Source of the DNA: Emydura subglobosa
Lineage: Eukaryota > Chordata > Testudines > Chelidae
DNA length: 64,000 bases
Assembly (NCBI GenBank): GCA_007922225.1
Contig: ML680005.1
Location: 186,001 to 250,000 of the forward strand
Direction: 5' to 3'
The notes below the pieces were generated by a model. It was given only the letters and a program-made list of their open reading frames with translations. It was not told the DNA's origin and did no database searches. This document shows, in pieces, positions 12,877 to 23,819 of the stretch; position 1 is the first letter of the stretch, and each line of letters opens with the position of its first letter. The position numbers and the translations under genes are program-made.

Positions 12877-13621
12877 GATTATAGATGGTGACTGTCCTTT
12901 TGGGGAAAAGAGAATGTTAGCTGAAATGTGCTGTTACTGTTTCCTAGAGGAGAAAACAGAACAGCAAAGAGAAAATGCAGCTTCTGTTTCTGATGTTGAT
13001 TCTCACTTGCAATCTCACTGCTGGAAAAACACAGGCACAGCACATTGTCTTATCAGCCATTTCAAGATATGGCAAATTTGTACCACTATTAGGCTGTTCA
13101 GGTCATTGCATTTAGCTGTCTTTTTGATTGCAGTGTTGGAAAGTATGCAGCCTTGGCCAGCTAAGCCAGACTCTTGAGAGATAAGAAAGAGAAGATGTTA
13201 GGTGGAGAGGAAAAGGACAAACTGCGGGTTAGAGGGTGTTGACAAAGTTTCACATCCTAGGTGACTGGAATTGAGCCAGAGCCTATGAGATTGACAATGT
13301 CATCTGGATTTCTTTCTCCACTAAGAACATTTCTTGGTATCAGGATGACAAAGGTCTATAGATGTTACAGTAGATCACAGGAGACAGTGGGCAGTCAGCA
13401 ATTATCATGGTAGTCCATCTGTCATCTGTAAAATTTCCTCCCATAGTCTTTGTTTGAAGACCAAAACGGGAGTGATGGGTGAAATTGCCCGCTCTCTTGT
13501 TATTTTGTCCACCAATTAGACCTAATTTACAACATACAAATGTTGGCTAATTGATTTCCAATACCACCCTTCTGTTGCTTACCTGGTATATTAATATAGT
13601 CCTTGAATCATATCAGTAGGC
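12877..13621. other. Unclassified sequence
   Basis: No recognisable exon or repeat was found. The region is moderately AT-rich and has only short open frames. Confidence 0.45.
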
Positions 13622-13940
13622 CTTTTTCTTGGACTAATTGAGTCATAAGAACATCTGACCCAGTATGGCCATTCTTATGTTCTTTTATTGATTTCTATCA
13701 ATTTCCCCTGCCTTCCTTTTTTTATTAAGTATTATTACTGCCTTCATTTCCCCTCTAAGCCAGAGTTGGGTTTTAAACTAGTTTGGCTGCCTTCCTTAAT
13801 TGTGGCTTTTGGGGCATCTAGTAAGGTGTTCTTAAATGGTTTTCAATTATCATTCACATTTTTTTTATTTAAATTCCTCCTCCCAAGTGATTTGGCTCTT
13901 AATTGTTTTTAGCTTTGTGGAATTAACTTTCCGTGTTTGC
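13622..13940 (-). mobile_element. Small CR1-end foldback and old CR1 endonuclease fragment
   Basis: At 13646-13682 'cataagaac' and 'gttcttatg'-type ends face each other around 'ctgacccagtatgg', a CR1 3'-end signature. From about 13690 the minus strand matches the segment at 53220-53500 (shared 'gcatctagtaa' and 'atcattcacatttt'), which lies in the endonuclease part of an old CR1. Confidence 0.5.
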
Positions 13941-14206
13941 CACTCTGTGAGAAACATCCAATGTCTCTGAAACTGAGGGCAGAATTTAGGGCTCTGGGTA
14001 GGATGTGGGAACACTGCTACCCCCTGGTGTTCTGAATCCAAAATTGTGGTCACTAGTATTTATTTTCCCAAGCGGTTTCAGGACATAAATCAATGGGGAC
14101 ACAGCTCCTCCATCTGATAAATGATTGGTACACACAAGAGTGCTTTCACCCCAAAATCCTTATTTTTATTGAGTCTAAAGCACACATCTAAAATATTAAT
14201 CTAGAA

Positions 14207-14691
14207 CAGTGGTTCTTAAACTTATTTGACTGGTCCCCCCTTCTGTGTCTGTAGTTGTTTATGCTCCTCCCCCCCAGCCCCAGTACATGTACCAACTGCC
14301 CAGCTCTGAAGGCCGAGCAGAGAGCAGCACAAAAATAAGGGTGGCAGTGTGAAAAGTGATGTCCATCAATATCACTTTTCACAGCAGACTTAGCTCCCCA
14401 TTGCCACCTTATTTCTGCGCTGTTGCCCCCACCCAGGGCTGACCGCCAGAGCTCCGCCGCCTCCGTGAGGGCTTGGGGTGTCCTGGGGGGAAATGAGAGC
14501 TCAAGCCTGGATGGTGGGACTCCAGCTGTCCCCTTTATCTCTACCCCCCAGGTGTGCACGGCCTTTCTGTACAAGACCAGCCACCTGGGGCTGAGAGCTA
14601 GAGCTCTTAAAAAAGCACGCAGCTCAAACCTTCCTTGACACGGTCCCACATCTCCCTTGGGAGGCCTGCCGCATAGTTTTGAGAACTGCTG
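14207..14691. mobile_element. hAT-Charlie-like non-autonomous element 1
   Basis: The termini are 'cagtggttcttaaac' and 'gttttgagaactgctg', an imperfect inverted repeat of the hAT-Charlie type. The flanking 8-bp sites are atctagaa (14199-14206) and gtctagag (14692-14699), matching the known nTCTAGAn preference of Charlie-type hATs. The 485-bp interior is GC-rich and has no transposase. Confidence 0.75.
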
Positions 14692-14699
14692 GTCTAGAG

Positions 14700-15100
14700 C
14701 AGTGGTCTCAACTTTTCCAGACTACTGTACCCTTTTCAGGAGTCTGATTTGTCTTGCGCACCCCCAAGTTTCACTTCACTTAAAAACTGCTTGCTTACAA
14801 AATCAGACACAAAAATACAAAAGTGTCACAGCACACTATTACTGAAAAATAGCTTACTTTCTCATTTTTATCATCATTATAAAATCAATTGGAATATAAA
14901 TATTGTACTTATATTTCAGTGTATAGTATATAGAGCAGTATAAACAAGTCGTGTGAAATTTTAATTCTTACTGACTTTGCTAGTGCTTTTTATGTAGCCT
15001 GTTGTAAAACTAGGCAAGTATCTAGATGAGTTAATGTATGTCCTGGAAGTCCTCTGTGTACCCCCAGAGGTACGCGTACCCCTGGTTTATACTTGGGGTG
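14700..15100. mobile_element. hAT-like non-autonomous element 2, abutting element 1
   Basis: It begins 'cagtggtctcaac' directly after the right duplication of element 1 and ends before ctctagac (15101-15108). Its right terminus is decayed: the expected inverted repeat is replaced by 'gtttatacttggggtg'. The interior is AT-rich and has no coding sequence. At 15109 another 'cagtggttctag' terminus follows, possibly the remains of a third element. Confidence 0.65.
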
Positions 15101-15109
15101 CTCTAGACC

Positions 15110-15885
15110 AGTGGTTCTAGTCATCCAAAGTCTGAGATGGTGTTGAGTGGTCAGCAGCAGGTTTCTGGTGGCCAGCCTAGGGAGTGGGGTGTCAACCTCA
15201 TAGCTCGTGGAAAACCTTTCCAAACTTCTCCAAATTGCATACACTAACTAATCCGTTTATAGGTTACTCAAAACAAAGCACATAACCCCATAGTAGGCTA
15301 TTCTGAGTTAACAATTTTCTTGGCATCAGCAAAATAATAATTCTACTATCAGCAAAAAAACTCATAATCATAGACACCCAGGTTCAAGGTCAGTTCCCTC
15401 CCATTCTCATGAATCTGTCACTTTATCTATCCTTATTAGCAATACTGCAGCTGTGCAGCTGTTTTGTCTGCACAGGCAAAGGCCAAATTATTCCTCCCTA
15501 TGTGGTGTTCTCACTTCCAGTTAATGGTGGCTGAGTAGACAAACTGGTTGCAGTTATGTCAAGTCCAGTTCTCTCGTAACACTACCCCTAGTGTGACCTC
15601 AGTTAATTCTGTACCCCTTGGGACTTCCAGTGTGAGTAGCATCTTTGACTACTCCCTGTTTCTACTTCAGAAATCTGCAGGTACCTCTGGCGCAGTGGTG
15701 GGGGAAGGGTTAGTCAAGGTAGGAGCCTACTGCAGCTGCCCTTCTGTGATGCAGAAGTGCTGCCCGTGGAGAATTTAAGTTCTAGCATGCAGTATTCTGT
15801 CCCAACCCTCATGGGAGGACCAGTCCCTGGGAACTGGTGCACTTTGTGCCTTTGCAGAGCTGTAAGCTGTGTCTTTGTTTGGCAG
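15110..15885. other. ABCF2 intron sequence, unclassified
   Basis: This lies upstream of the first visible ABCF2 exon. It shows no recognised exon. Apart from the possible hAT end at 15109, no repeat was identified. Confidence 0.5.
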
Positions 15886-16089
15886 GTGAGCCCTATCCGG
15901 AACCTCTCTGATGGGCAGAAGTGCCGTGTATGTTTCGCATGGCTGGCCTGGCAGAATCCCCACATGCTCTTCCTGGATGAACCCACCAACCACTTGGATA
16001 TAGAAACAATAGATGCTTTGGCAGATGCCATCAATGAGTTTGAGGGAGGAATGATGCTTGTCAGCCATGACTTCAGGCTCATCCAGCAG
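15886..16089 (+). CDS. ABCF2: ABCF2 penultimate coding exon (second nucleotide-binding domain)
   Basis: This 204-bp, phase-0 exon (acceptor ttggcag, donor CAG|GTAAAG) encodes 68 residues of ATP-binding cassette subfamily F member 2. ABC-F proteins are soluble twin-ATPase proteins without membrane domains. The exon carries the ABC signature as LSDGQ (residues 7-11), the Walker B and D-loop stretch [12 protein letters not shown], and the H-switch in MLVSHD, so the ATP-hydrolysis residues of the second domain are intact. Family identity rests on near-complete agreement with remembered vertebrate ABCF2; one Phe in VCFAWLAW is Leu there. The exon that should end just before it (family pattern ...GKQQ) was not found, so upstream ABCF2 exons are either missed or outside the window. 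Confidence 0.96.
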
Positions 16090-16492
16090 GTAAAGAGGGG
16101 GATGGTAGTCAGATTCGTCAAGTGCTTTTCTTAGTTAGTAAATTGGGCGTAGGGATCTGTCTCTACCAGACCCACTCTAGCTCAGCCAGATGTGATGGGC
16201 TGGGTGCAGGAATTCCTGGATGAAATTCTGTGGTCTGTTATGCAGGAGGCCAGACTAGGTGACCATAATGGTCTCTTCTGGCCTCAATCTATGAATCAGG
16301 AGAGATCATTAGGATCACCTAAGTCGCCTATGAATGCCTTAGCTGAGTTAGTGAACCTTGCCTGCTTTGCCTGGACAAAAGGGGAGAAGGGAGCCTGGGG
16401 CCCGATGTGGGGAGGGAAGGGAAGGGAAAGGAATTCCTTCCTAGTGCCCTTCTGAGCAGAGCTGCACTAACTCTACCTTCCTATGTTTTCAG
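16090..16492 (+). other. ABCF2: ABCF2 last intron, with a CR1 3'-end fragment
   Basis: This is a 403-bp GT-AG intron between the two ABCF2 exons. About 16185-16297 is the plus-strand 3' end of an old CR1 ('gcaggaggccagactagg', then 'ctggcctcaatctatgaat'). The rest is unique. Confidence 0.8.
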
Positions 16493-16630
16493 GTTGCCCA
16501 GGAGATCTGGGTCTGCGAAAAGCAGACAATCACAAAGTGGCAGGGTGACATCCTTGCTTACAAGGAACATCTCAAGTCAAAACTAGTGGATGAGGAACCC
16601 CAGCTCACCAAAAAGACCCACAACGTGTGA
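16493..16630 (+). CDS. ABCF2: ABCF2 terminal coding exon, canonical C-terminus
   Basis: The exon follows a pyrimidine-rich acceptor (gttttcag) and encodes 45 residues, starting [11 protein letters not shown] and ending QLTKKTHNV, then TGA at 16628-16630. This is the usual end of ABCF2 isoform a. The stop codon is part of a strong splice donor, GTGAGT at 16627-16632, so the same exon can alternatively end at 16626 and be spliced onward. Joining to the H2BK1 acceptor at 25390 keeps Val and then adds [11 protein letters not shown] before a stop. Identification is firm. Use of the alternative donor in this species is inferred. Confidence 0.96.
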   Translation, partial: VAQEIWVCEKQTITKWQGDILAYKEHLKSKLVDEEPQLTKKTHNV

Positions 16631-16632
16631 GT
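16627..16632 (+). promoter_or_regulatory. ABCF2: Splice donor overlapping the ABCF2 stop codon
   Basis: The sequence GT|GTGAGT is a near-consensus U1 site, and its internal TGA is the ABCF2 stop. When the donor is used the stop is removed and the message continues to a downstream exon; the best candidate is H2BK1 exon 2. Confidence 0.75.
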
Positions 16633-17105
16633 GCTGCAGAGGTCGGTCAGGTGCTCTCCCTAGAGACTGACACAGTGACCAACCTGACCTGCCCCTCTGC
16701 TGACTAGAATCGGACTCTGCTGCTATCTGTGTCTCTGTTCTAGCACTGCTGCAATATCGCTTCTCCTCAATCTTTCCTGTATCTCCACCTCTGGACAACC
16801 TTGCCTTCTAATCTGACTGCACTCAGGCAACTTTATCCACATCTGGACGGTGTCCCGTCCTGAAACCTTGTGCTCCCAAGAGGCTGAAGTCATGGCGATG
16901 GCAGCAGGAAATCCTGAATTGCAGTGACACAGAAGTGGAGACCCAGCAGCCCATCTTCTCACCTTTCACCCCCAATTTTCTGCTTCAGTTTAGAAACGTC
17001 ACTTTGAACTCCTCAGGCCTTGATTTTGTGTTTAATGATTATTTAACAGTGTAATTACTAGATCTGCCTGAAAATCCATCAGTCAATAAAGAGGGAAGAA
17101 CAATG
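16631..17105 (+). other. ABCF2: ABCF2 3' UTR
   Basis: Non-coding sequence from the stop to just beyond the AATAAA at 17085-17090. The end point is inferred from the signal. Confidence 0.7.
17085..17090 (+). terminator. ABCF2: ABCF2 polyadenylation signal
   Basis: A canonical AATAAA lies about 455 bp after the stop. Further signals at 17444-17449 and 17459-17464 could serve a longer transcript. Confidence 0.65.
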
Positions 17106-18085
17106 TCCTGCTTTCTTTCCTCATGCTGTGAGCTGCATTGGGCGTGAGAGCATGGAACCACTGTCCCTGAATAGGAAATCACTCTCCGCTGGTGCTGAGC
17201 TTCTTGGGTTTTAGTGCATGACACAGGGCCCAGCTGCACCCTGTCCTGGGCCTGGGGGAAATGCTGGAGTCTTTCCTCATGGCATTATTACCCACATGAG
17301 CCTCCTCACCTCACTGCACTTACTTGTATGTGCAGACTCCTGTCCTGCACTAACGGGGGTAACTGTGAGTATCTGAGCTACAAAGGCACGGAGGTGAGTC
17401 GATACAATAGTAACATCAGAGGCAGCATTTGTTTTAGGAGTGCAATAAATAAATGTTAAATAAAAGCTATCTACAAGTCTGTACTTTTCCAGGACACTTC
17501 CCTGCCTTTATTTTCTTGTATTAACTGAGTATGACATAATGCAGCTCTTTCAGCAAATCAAGATAGTGTTTCTTGGGCTGGGCAGTTCTTCCTCACTAGT
17601 TGGCTGAAAGGAAGCCAAAATCCTGTCTCATTTTCTAGCAGCTTTCTGGAAAGGAACCAGTGCTTGTATCTCTTCAGTCCAGGCACAGAGGCTGTGCCTA
17701 TTTCCATAATAGGGTAATAATCCATTTTGCATACACTTTGCACCGAGTGAAAGAAACTTGTTAAAAGCAAAGAAGTTAAAATCTTTACTCTGCAAAGGCT
17801 ACTTCTGCAGTAAACATTGCAAGAGACAGATAACCTGTAACCTAAACAGCAAGTAGGAAGGCAAGAAGTGTGTAATCTTGTTCACAGAAGTATCAGTGTT
17901 GATATTTGACTTAATCAGAATGTTATATGGGACTAAAACATAGTACTACACAAAATCAATATGGCACACCCTAAATAAACTAAATTGGTTAACAGATTTC
18001 AAAGTAGTTGGATGGTTCCCTATTTACAAAGAGGCTATTTCTAGTATTGTCATGGGTTGAGTTATTCTCAACCAATGCTATTCAA
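17106..18085. other. Sequence downstream of ABCF2, unclassified
   Basis: Two extra AATAAA motifs (17444, 17459) could be alternative ABCF2 3' ends. No exon or repeat family was recognised. In the readthrough transcript this is intronic. Confidence 0.5.
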
Positions 18086-18800
18086 TGTAGACTCCTTGAA
18101 GATTAGGGGTGGAAGGGACCTCAGGAGGTCATCTATTCTATACCTCACCCTGCTGCTCAAACCAGGCCCACCCCCAATTAAATCATGCTAGCCAGGGCTT
18201 TGTCAAGCCACACCTTAAAAACCTCTCAACATGGAGATTCCACCACTCCTCCAGTGAAAACGTTTTTCCTAATATCAACCTGGTCCTCCCCTTCTGCAAC
18301 TTGAGCCCATTGCTCCTTGTCCCACCGCCATCCTCTTTAGAACTCCCTGCAGGTAGTTGAGGGCTGCTATCAAATCCCCCCCACACACACACTCTTCTGC
18401 AGACTAAACAAGCCCAGTTCCCTCAGCCTCTCAAGTCTTGTGGTCCAGCCACCTAATCATTTTCATTACCTTCCACTGCGCACGCTCCAATTTGTCCCCA
18501 TACTTTCTGTAGTGGGGGGCCCAAAACTGGACACAATATTCTAGATGTGGCCTCACCAGTGCCAAATGAGGGGAGTAATCCATTCCCTCGATCTGCTGGT
18601 AATGCTCCTTCTAATGCAGCCCAATATGCCATTAGCTTTCTTGGCAACAAGGGCATACTGTTGATTCATCCAGCTTCTTGTCCACTGTAACACCCAGGGC
18701 CTTTTTTGCAGTACTGCTGCCTAGCTAGTTGGTCCCCAGTCTGTAGCTGTGCATGGGATTCCTCTGTCCTAAGTGCAGGGCTCTGGACTTGTCCTTGTTG
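18086..18800 (-). mobile_element. CR1 3' portion
   Basis: It starts with a decayed 3' end ('gattaggggtggaagggacctcagg') and continues through the RT C-terminal region on the minus strand. It breaks off at about 18800, in the segment just downstream of the FADD box, with several deletions. Confidence 0.75.
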
Positions 18801-19585
18801 AAATATCTTTATCAATGATCTAGAATAAATTATAAAATCGCTACTGGCAAGACTTGCAGATGACAAAGATTTGTGAAGTGATAAATAATGTTGGGGGGAC
18901 AGGCTAGTTCAATAGAATTACCTGAATTACACAAAACAGTTTTTCTGAACAGTTTTTCTGTACAGTCAAATGCCAGGTCATGCATCTAGCAACAAAGAAT
19001 GTAGGTCACATGTAACTGGATCGGTGACTGTATCCTGGAAAGAAATGACTCTTGAAAGGAGTTAAGAGGTCATGGAGAAACATGAGCTCCTAATATGAAG
19101 CTGTAGCTATTCAGTTCTGGTGTCAATATTTTAAAAATGTGAATGGGAAAGTTCAGAAAAGAGGTACAAAAATGACTTAAGGTCTGGAAAAAATCTTATT
19201 GTGAGAGATTTAAGAAGCTTATGCAAGAGAAGATTAAGAGGTGACTCAGTCCTGGTCTACATGTACCTGTAGAGGGGAAGAGATTTCTGATAGCAGATGT
19301 CTCTTGGATCAAGCAGACAAAGGCAGAATGAGATCCAGTGGTTAGAAGCTGAAGCAAAACACATTTATTAGTGAGGGTAACTAACTATTAAAACAATTTA
19401 TCTAGGGGTTGTGGTGGATTCTCTGTTACATGGAGTCTCTCTAACAGACTTGCTGTACCTCAACCAGATGTTATGGGCTGGATGCAGGAATCCCTGGGTG
19501 AGATTCTCTTTCCTGGGCTAAGCAGGAGCCCAGACTGGATGGTCAGAATGGTCCCTTGTGTCCTTTTTCTAGGAATTAAATCAGT
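18801..19585 (+). mobile_element. Old CR1 RT to 3' end
   Basis: The plus strand resumes at the IFINDLE segment of RT ('atctttatcaatgatctaga'), passes a decayed FADD region ('cttgcagatgacaaag') and ends in a CR1 3' end near 19580 ('ggtcagaatggtcccttg'). It is much older than the minus-strand copy it abuts. Confidence 0.65.
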
Positions 19586-20109
19586 CTGACTAAATGACGG
19601 TTCAAGGATTGATCAAGATGAACACACATCTTCAGAATGCTGGCAGCAGGGCCTGGGAAGCTAGGGGAGCAGTTGAAGTGGGGGAGAGGAAGAGAATGCT
19701 TTTCGTTAATGAAAACAACATACAAATCTGACCAAATTATTCAGAAGAGCAGACTTGGTCCCAGCTGGATTATGAATGGCCATGCTGAAAGGGTGAGCAA
19801 CTAATCACAGCTCACTTGTGACTAAATGTCATAGCTTAGAGGAGTTCAAGGACTGTGTGCATGAGCTGTCCCTGTCCAGCTAGGAACAAACGCCACACGG
19901 CAGCAAAGGGATGATTTGGACAGTTGAACAAAAACCGCAGACTAGAGTGCACATGGCTCCTCTTGGGGCTCCAGAGAGCCCCTTTGTGGCAGGCATTAAT
20001 GCTCACTTTGGCCAAGAGCAAGGGGCCAGTCAGCGCCAGGCGCACAGCTCTTACCCCACAGCACAGCAGTGCCAGACGTGTCCATCTTAACCGTATTGAG
20101 AGGTCAGTA
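19586..20109. other. Unclassified sequence
   Basis: No exon, repeat family or RNA gene was recognised. Confidence 0.45.
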
Positions 20110-20584
20110 AATTGATAGGCATAGATTAAAAGGTCAGAAGGGACCACTGTGATCATCTAGTGTGGCCACCTGCATAATACAGACCTTAGGAAGGTACCTC
20201 AAGAGGTCTTTTACTCCAGCCTCCTGTACATACCTAGGCTGAGCATGCCTGGCTTCCCTGCATTCATTTCTGTTTGAACTAGAGCAGATCTCAGGAAAGC
20301 ACCCATTTTTTATTTAAATCTTTCCAAGTGATGCAGAATCCACCACAACCCTTGGTAAATTGTTCCAATTGTTAATAGGCCTCACTGTTAAAAAACTGCA
20401 CCTTATTTCTAGTATGAATTTGTTTAGCTTTGACTTCTGGCCATTGGATCTTGTTATACCTTTATTTGCTAGATTGAAGAGTCCTTTGTCAAATTTTCAT
20501 CTGGTCTCCATGTATCTACTTACAGATTTTGATCAAGTCACTCCTTAAATTTCTCTTGGTTTAACTAAATAGGTTGAGATCCAT
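20110..20584 (-). mobile_element. Old CR1, 3' part of a split copy
   Basis: The 3' end ('aggtcagaagggaccactgtgatc') and the 'ttgttccaattgttaatagg' region mark a minus-strand CR1. It is cut at 20584 and resumes at 21349. Confidence 0.75.
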
Positions 20585-21348
20585 GGGTGGAATCCACAAA
20601 GGCAATGCAACATTGAGCGTCACAGTGCCTAGGAAATCACAGGAACAACACTGCGGGCCCAATGCCTATATGATGAATGGGAAAAGATGGGAGCCTAAAC
20701 ATTCAATCCACAAAGGCCAGAATGGGAGGTGGGGGAGATGCCAATGAGGTGGGTGTGCCTTAAGTTCCTCCCCTCTCAGAGGCACCTGTGTCCAGGCTGC
20801 AAAAGGGGTCTCCCACCTCTGAAAAGTGCATGAACTATTGAGCTATGGGATATTCTGATGTGGGGCTCCCTCAGTGACTTCCTTTGAAGCTGTTCCACTG
20901 TGGATTAAATCATTAAAGAGTGACTGGTGCAGGGAGACTGGATTAGGAGTCTCCCACTTCCTGTGGGGTGGAGGGTGCCCTAACCACTGGACTATAGAGT
21001 CATTCACTTCCTGGCCTAACTACTATGAAATACTTCTCCTCAGTAGAACAAAACCACCACCACCTCTTCCTTCTCCTGGATCCAGCAGCCAGCCTCTGAA
21101 CATGCTTACCAGATTGGGCCCTGCATGTGACTTTAGGCAGCCAAATGGTTGTCTTCTCTGGTGCATGAATCGCTCTGGGGCTTAGGTGGGAGACAGGCAT
21201 CTGGACATCTAGAGGGGAAGCCCAGAGGTAGAAACATAAGTGTCAAAGGAACTTTTACCCTGAATATTTAGGGTCCTTAAATTTACTCAGTGCCTAAGTC
21301 TGGAGTTTAAGTGCCTAACTGTGGGGGGAGGGGGGAGGATCTGGGCCC
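20585..21348. mobile_element. 764-bp Harbinger/MITE-like insertion in a CR1
   Basis: It interrupts a CR1 that reads on cleanly on both sides. Its ends are weakly inverted: 'gggtggaatcc' at the left, and 'ggatctgggccc' at the right, whose reverse complement is 'gggcccagatcc'. Any target duplication is about 3 bp (cat/ctt), which would suit PIF/Harbinger. The left region also repeats 'aatccacaaaggc' (20591 and about 20706). No transposase is seen. The class assignment is tentative. Confidence 0.45.
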
Positions 21349-22095
21349 TTGAGACTATCACTATAAGGCAGGTTTTCCAATCCTTTAATCATTCTCTTGG
21401 CTCTTCTCTGAACCCTCTGCAATTTATCGACATCCTTGAATTGTGGACACCAGAACTGGACACGGCACTGCAACAGTGGTTGCACCAGAGCCAAATACCG
21501 GGGTAGTACAACCTTGCTACTGTTACTCAATATTCCCACTGATACCTTCAAGGATTACATTAGCTCTTTTGTCCACAGTCCTGGACAGGGGCTTACAGTC
21601 AGCTGATTAGTCATTGGAAAACACAATCTTTTTCTGCTTCCCAGAAGAGAGTCTGCCATTCTGTAAATACGGTTGTCATTATTTGTTCCTAGACGGATAA
21701 GTACATTTGGCCATTGTTTGCTTGTGCTCAGCTTATCAAGTGGTCCAGATTGCTTTTAGTGTCCTGTCCTCTTCATTATTTACCTCTTCCTCAATGTTTG
21801 TGTCAGCTGCAAATTTACCGGTAAATCAGGAATGGGTTTGTTTTCTTCCAGGTCACTGACAAAAATGTTAAATCGTTAGGGCTAAGAACTGATCCCTGCA
21901 GGATCCCACTAGAAACACACCTGCTGGATGATGATTCCCTGTTTAGTTACATGTTGAGATCTGTCACTTGGCCAGTTTTCAATCCATTGAATAGGTGCCA
22001 TGTTCGGTGTGTATAATTCTATTTTTTTAAAGCAGAATGTCATGTCGGACCAAGTGACGTGCCGCACAGCCGTCTTTTACATAAATACGATCCCC
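21349..22095 (-). mobile_element. Old CR1, 5' part of the split copy
   Basis: It continues the RT C-terminal region ('ctctgcaatttatcgacatcc') up to the palm region, with the FADD-adjacent linker visible around 21790-21990. It is decayed throughout. Confidence 0.7.
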
Positions 22096-23684
22096 TTCGT
22101 CAATCATACTGCAGGGGAAGCTGTGTCACATCTGAGCCACATGTGGCCTCTAGCCAAGCAGAGATCCTGATGCTGACCAACCCCTAATCTCAGTGTGGCC
22201 CCTCCACCAGACTGGACATAGGGCCCGATGCCGATTAGACTACTCTGAACCCTAGGGACAGTCTCTGACTGGCCAACCTCTCTCACCCCCAGCAGGGATG
22301 GGCTCTGGCACTGCGTGACCGTCTGCTCACTGCTACAGCCAGGGGCTCATGCGCTGTGCATTGATACTGACTTCTTCAGTCAGCTGCAGATGAGAACCCA
22401 GACGTGGGGCTGGCAGAAGTGGCACCTTCTCCGCACATTCATCAGTGTTTGTTTGGATTGTCCTGGCTCACAGAGTGAGCCTTTCATAGGCACTCCCCCG
22501 GTGGTGCCAATGCTTGTGTTTCCATTGGGACATGCCCTCTGAGCCATCTCCTGGGGGATGGGCCTGGGATAAAATTCAATTCAGTGAGATGTTATTGGCA
22601 AGACAATCTATACAAGGACTGACAAAGTGTAAGAAAGAGCCAGACAGCCCCTCCCCCTGCTCTGGGTCAGAGGTGGGTGCGACTCACCCAGGAAGGGGTC
22701 AGACACAGTGTGTGGAGTGTAATCCCATGTCCACTGTCATCGCCTTCTGTTTCTGGCCTGCTGGCACCAGCTTCATAGCATGGGGCTCTGCTTCTCTCCA
22801 GCTCCTAGGGGCAGCATGGCTTTCATTCATCATCCTTCAGGAGTGGGCTGTTATGGTTCTCGCTCATCTCTTGCTCTCCTAGGTGGGCCATTGGATAGAA
22901 AGCATCTCAGTCTCTCCTCCATCACACTGGCTGCACAGTCTCACCTCTCTGGGCTAAGATTCTGCTTTGTGCCTCCTGATTTCTACCGTTAGTTTCTGGT
23001 CACTGAATCATTCCCAGGAGAGCTCCAGAGACGCAGCCCTGGTGTGTCAGCCCTGCACATCACCCTGGTGGTGAAAAGATTCATGCTGGCACCAAAGACC
23101 AGAAGTGTCCATGGAGGCACTACTGCCACAGAGTTCACCCCAGTCTTTGCCATGTGTCCCCTTTGTGAGAGTGGGACATGACTCCCGAGAGGAGCCTGGG
23201 CTGGGGATGGGGGTCACACGGCTTGCAGCGGTCACCTCATTGCAATTGTGCAGCCAGAGGGCCAATGTTTCCTTCCTGCTGCTAAGCATCCAGTGGCAGC
23301 AATGCTTTTTGCTTGGCCCAGGGGGGATGGGAGTGCCCTTCACACACGCATACTTTGGCACCAGCCGGTTCCAGCACTTCTTGGGGGAAGATGGTTGGTC
23401 CCTCTGTTATGATTAGCAAACTTCCCACGGAGCAGGGGTGGATCCAGGAGACAACTCTCTGATACCCAGTGCAGACCCTGCCTGAGTGTATTGGGGACCA
23501 ACCCCCAACTTTGGCCCTATGCAGATGGAACCTGGGTCTCTGTGAAGGACTCTGGGCTCTGCCTTTGTTAGACTTTGGTGGTTTGGCAGGCCATTAAAAT
23601 GTTATTGAACCACACTAGTTTCCCCCCAGTTCCTTTCTGAGCGGGTGGGGTTCTCACCCAGGGAAGAATGGCTGGCTGGTTCCA
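22096..23684. other. Unclassified sequence upstream of H2BK1
   Basis: There are open frames of up to 122 codons (22514-22882, 23047-23416), but none shows a domain or splice structure. This is taken as non-coding sequence between ABCF2 and H2BK1. Confidence 0.5.
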
Positions 23685-23731
23685 CACCTGGGAGCGCCTC
23701 CTCTCCTTAGTAGTCTCAGCTGTGGCAGGTG
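23685..23731 (+). promoter_or_regulatory. H2BK1: E-box cluster upstream of H2BK1
   Basis: Three CANNTG boxes lie within 47 bp: CACCTG (23685-23690), CAGCTG (23717-23722) and CAGGTG (23726-23731), ending 10 bp before the TATA box. bHLH factors such as FIGLA/TCF3 bind boxes of this type in oocyte genes. A link to germline expression is inference only. Confidence 0.4.
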
Positions 23732-23741
23732 AGGCCCTCAC

Positions 23742-23748
23742 TATATAA
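23742..23748 (+). promoter_or_regulatory. H2BK1: H2BK1 TATA box
   Basis: TATATAA in the context CTATATAACC lies 71 bp before the H2BK1 ATG. A start about 30 bp downstream (near 23775) would give a 5' UTR of about 45 nt, and would leave the in-frame ATG at 23751 outside the transcript. Confidence 0.7.
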
Positions 23749-23819
23749 CCATGCCTAGGTGCAGTAGTGACTGGGATTTGTCTGTAGTGTGGTTGGTGCT
23801 GTCTGGAGTGGTACCAAGA

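Noticed and set aside
13646..13682. Hairpin of 'cataagaac' and 'gttcttatg' as a possible regulatory stem-loop
   Set aside because: Both arms are CR1 3'-end words, and the palindrome is explained by CR1 fragments.
14188..14649. 153-codon minus-strand frame
   Set aside because: It lies inside a non-autonomous hAT element and has no transposase motif.
1..15885. Search for further upstream ABCF2 exons
   Set aside because: I looked for the segment ending GKQQ before the exon at 15886 and for Walker A, and found none. A short exon could still have been missed.
22514..23416. Frames of 100-122 codons between ABCF2 and H2BK1
   Set aside because: No domain, no splice structure and overlapping frames on both strands. 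Considered as a possible gene and dropped.
23751..23819. Upstream in-frame ATG giving a longer H2BK1 N-terminus
   Set aside because: It lies 3 bp after the TATA box, so it should precede the transcription start, and the MSAE start fits the remembered ortholog.
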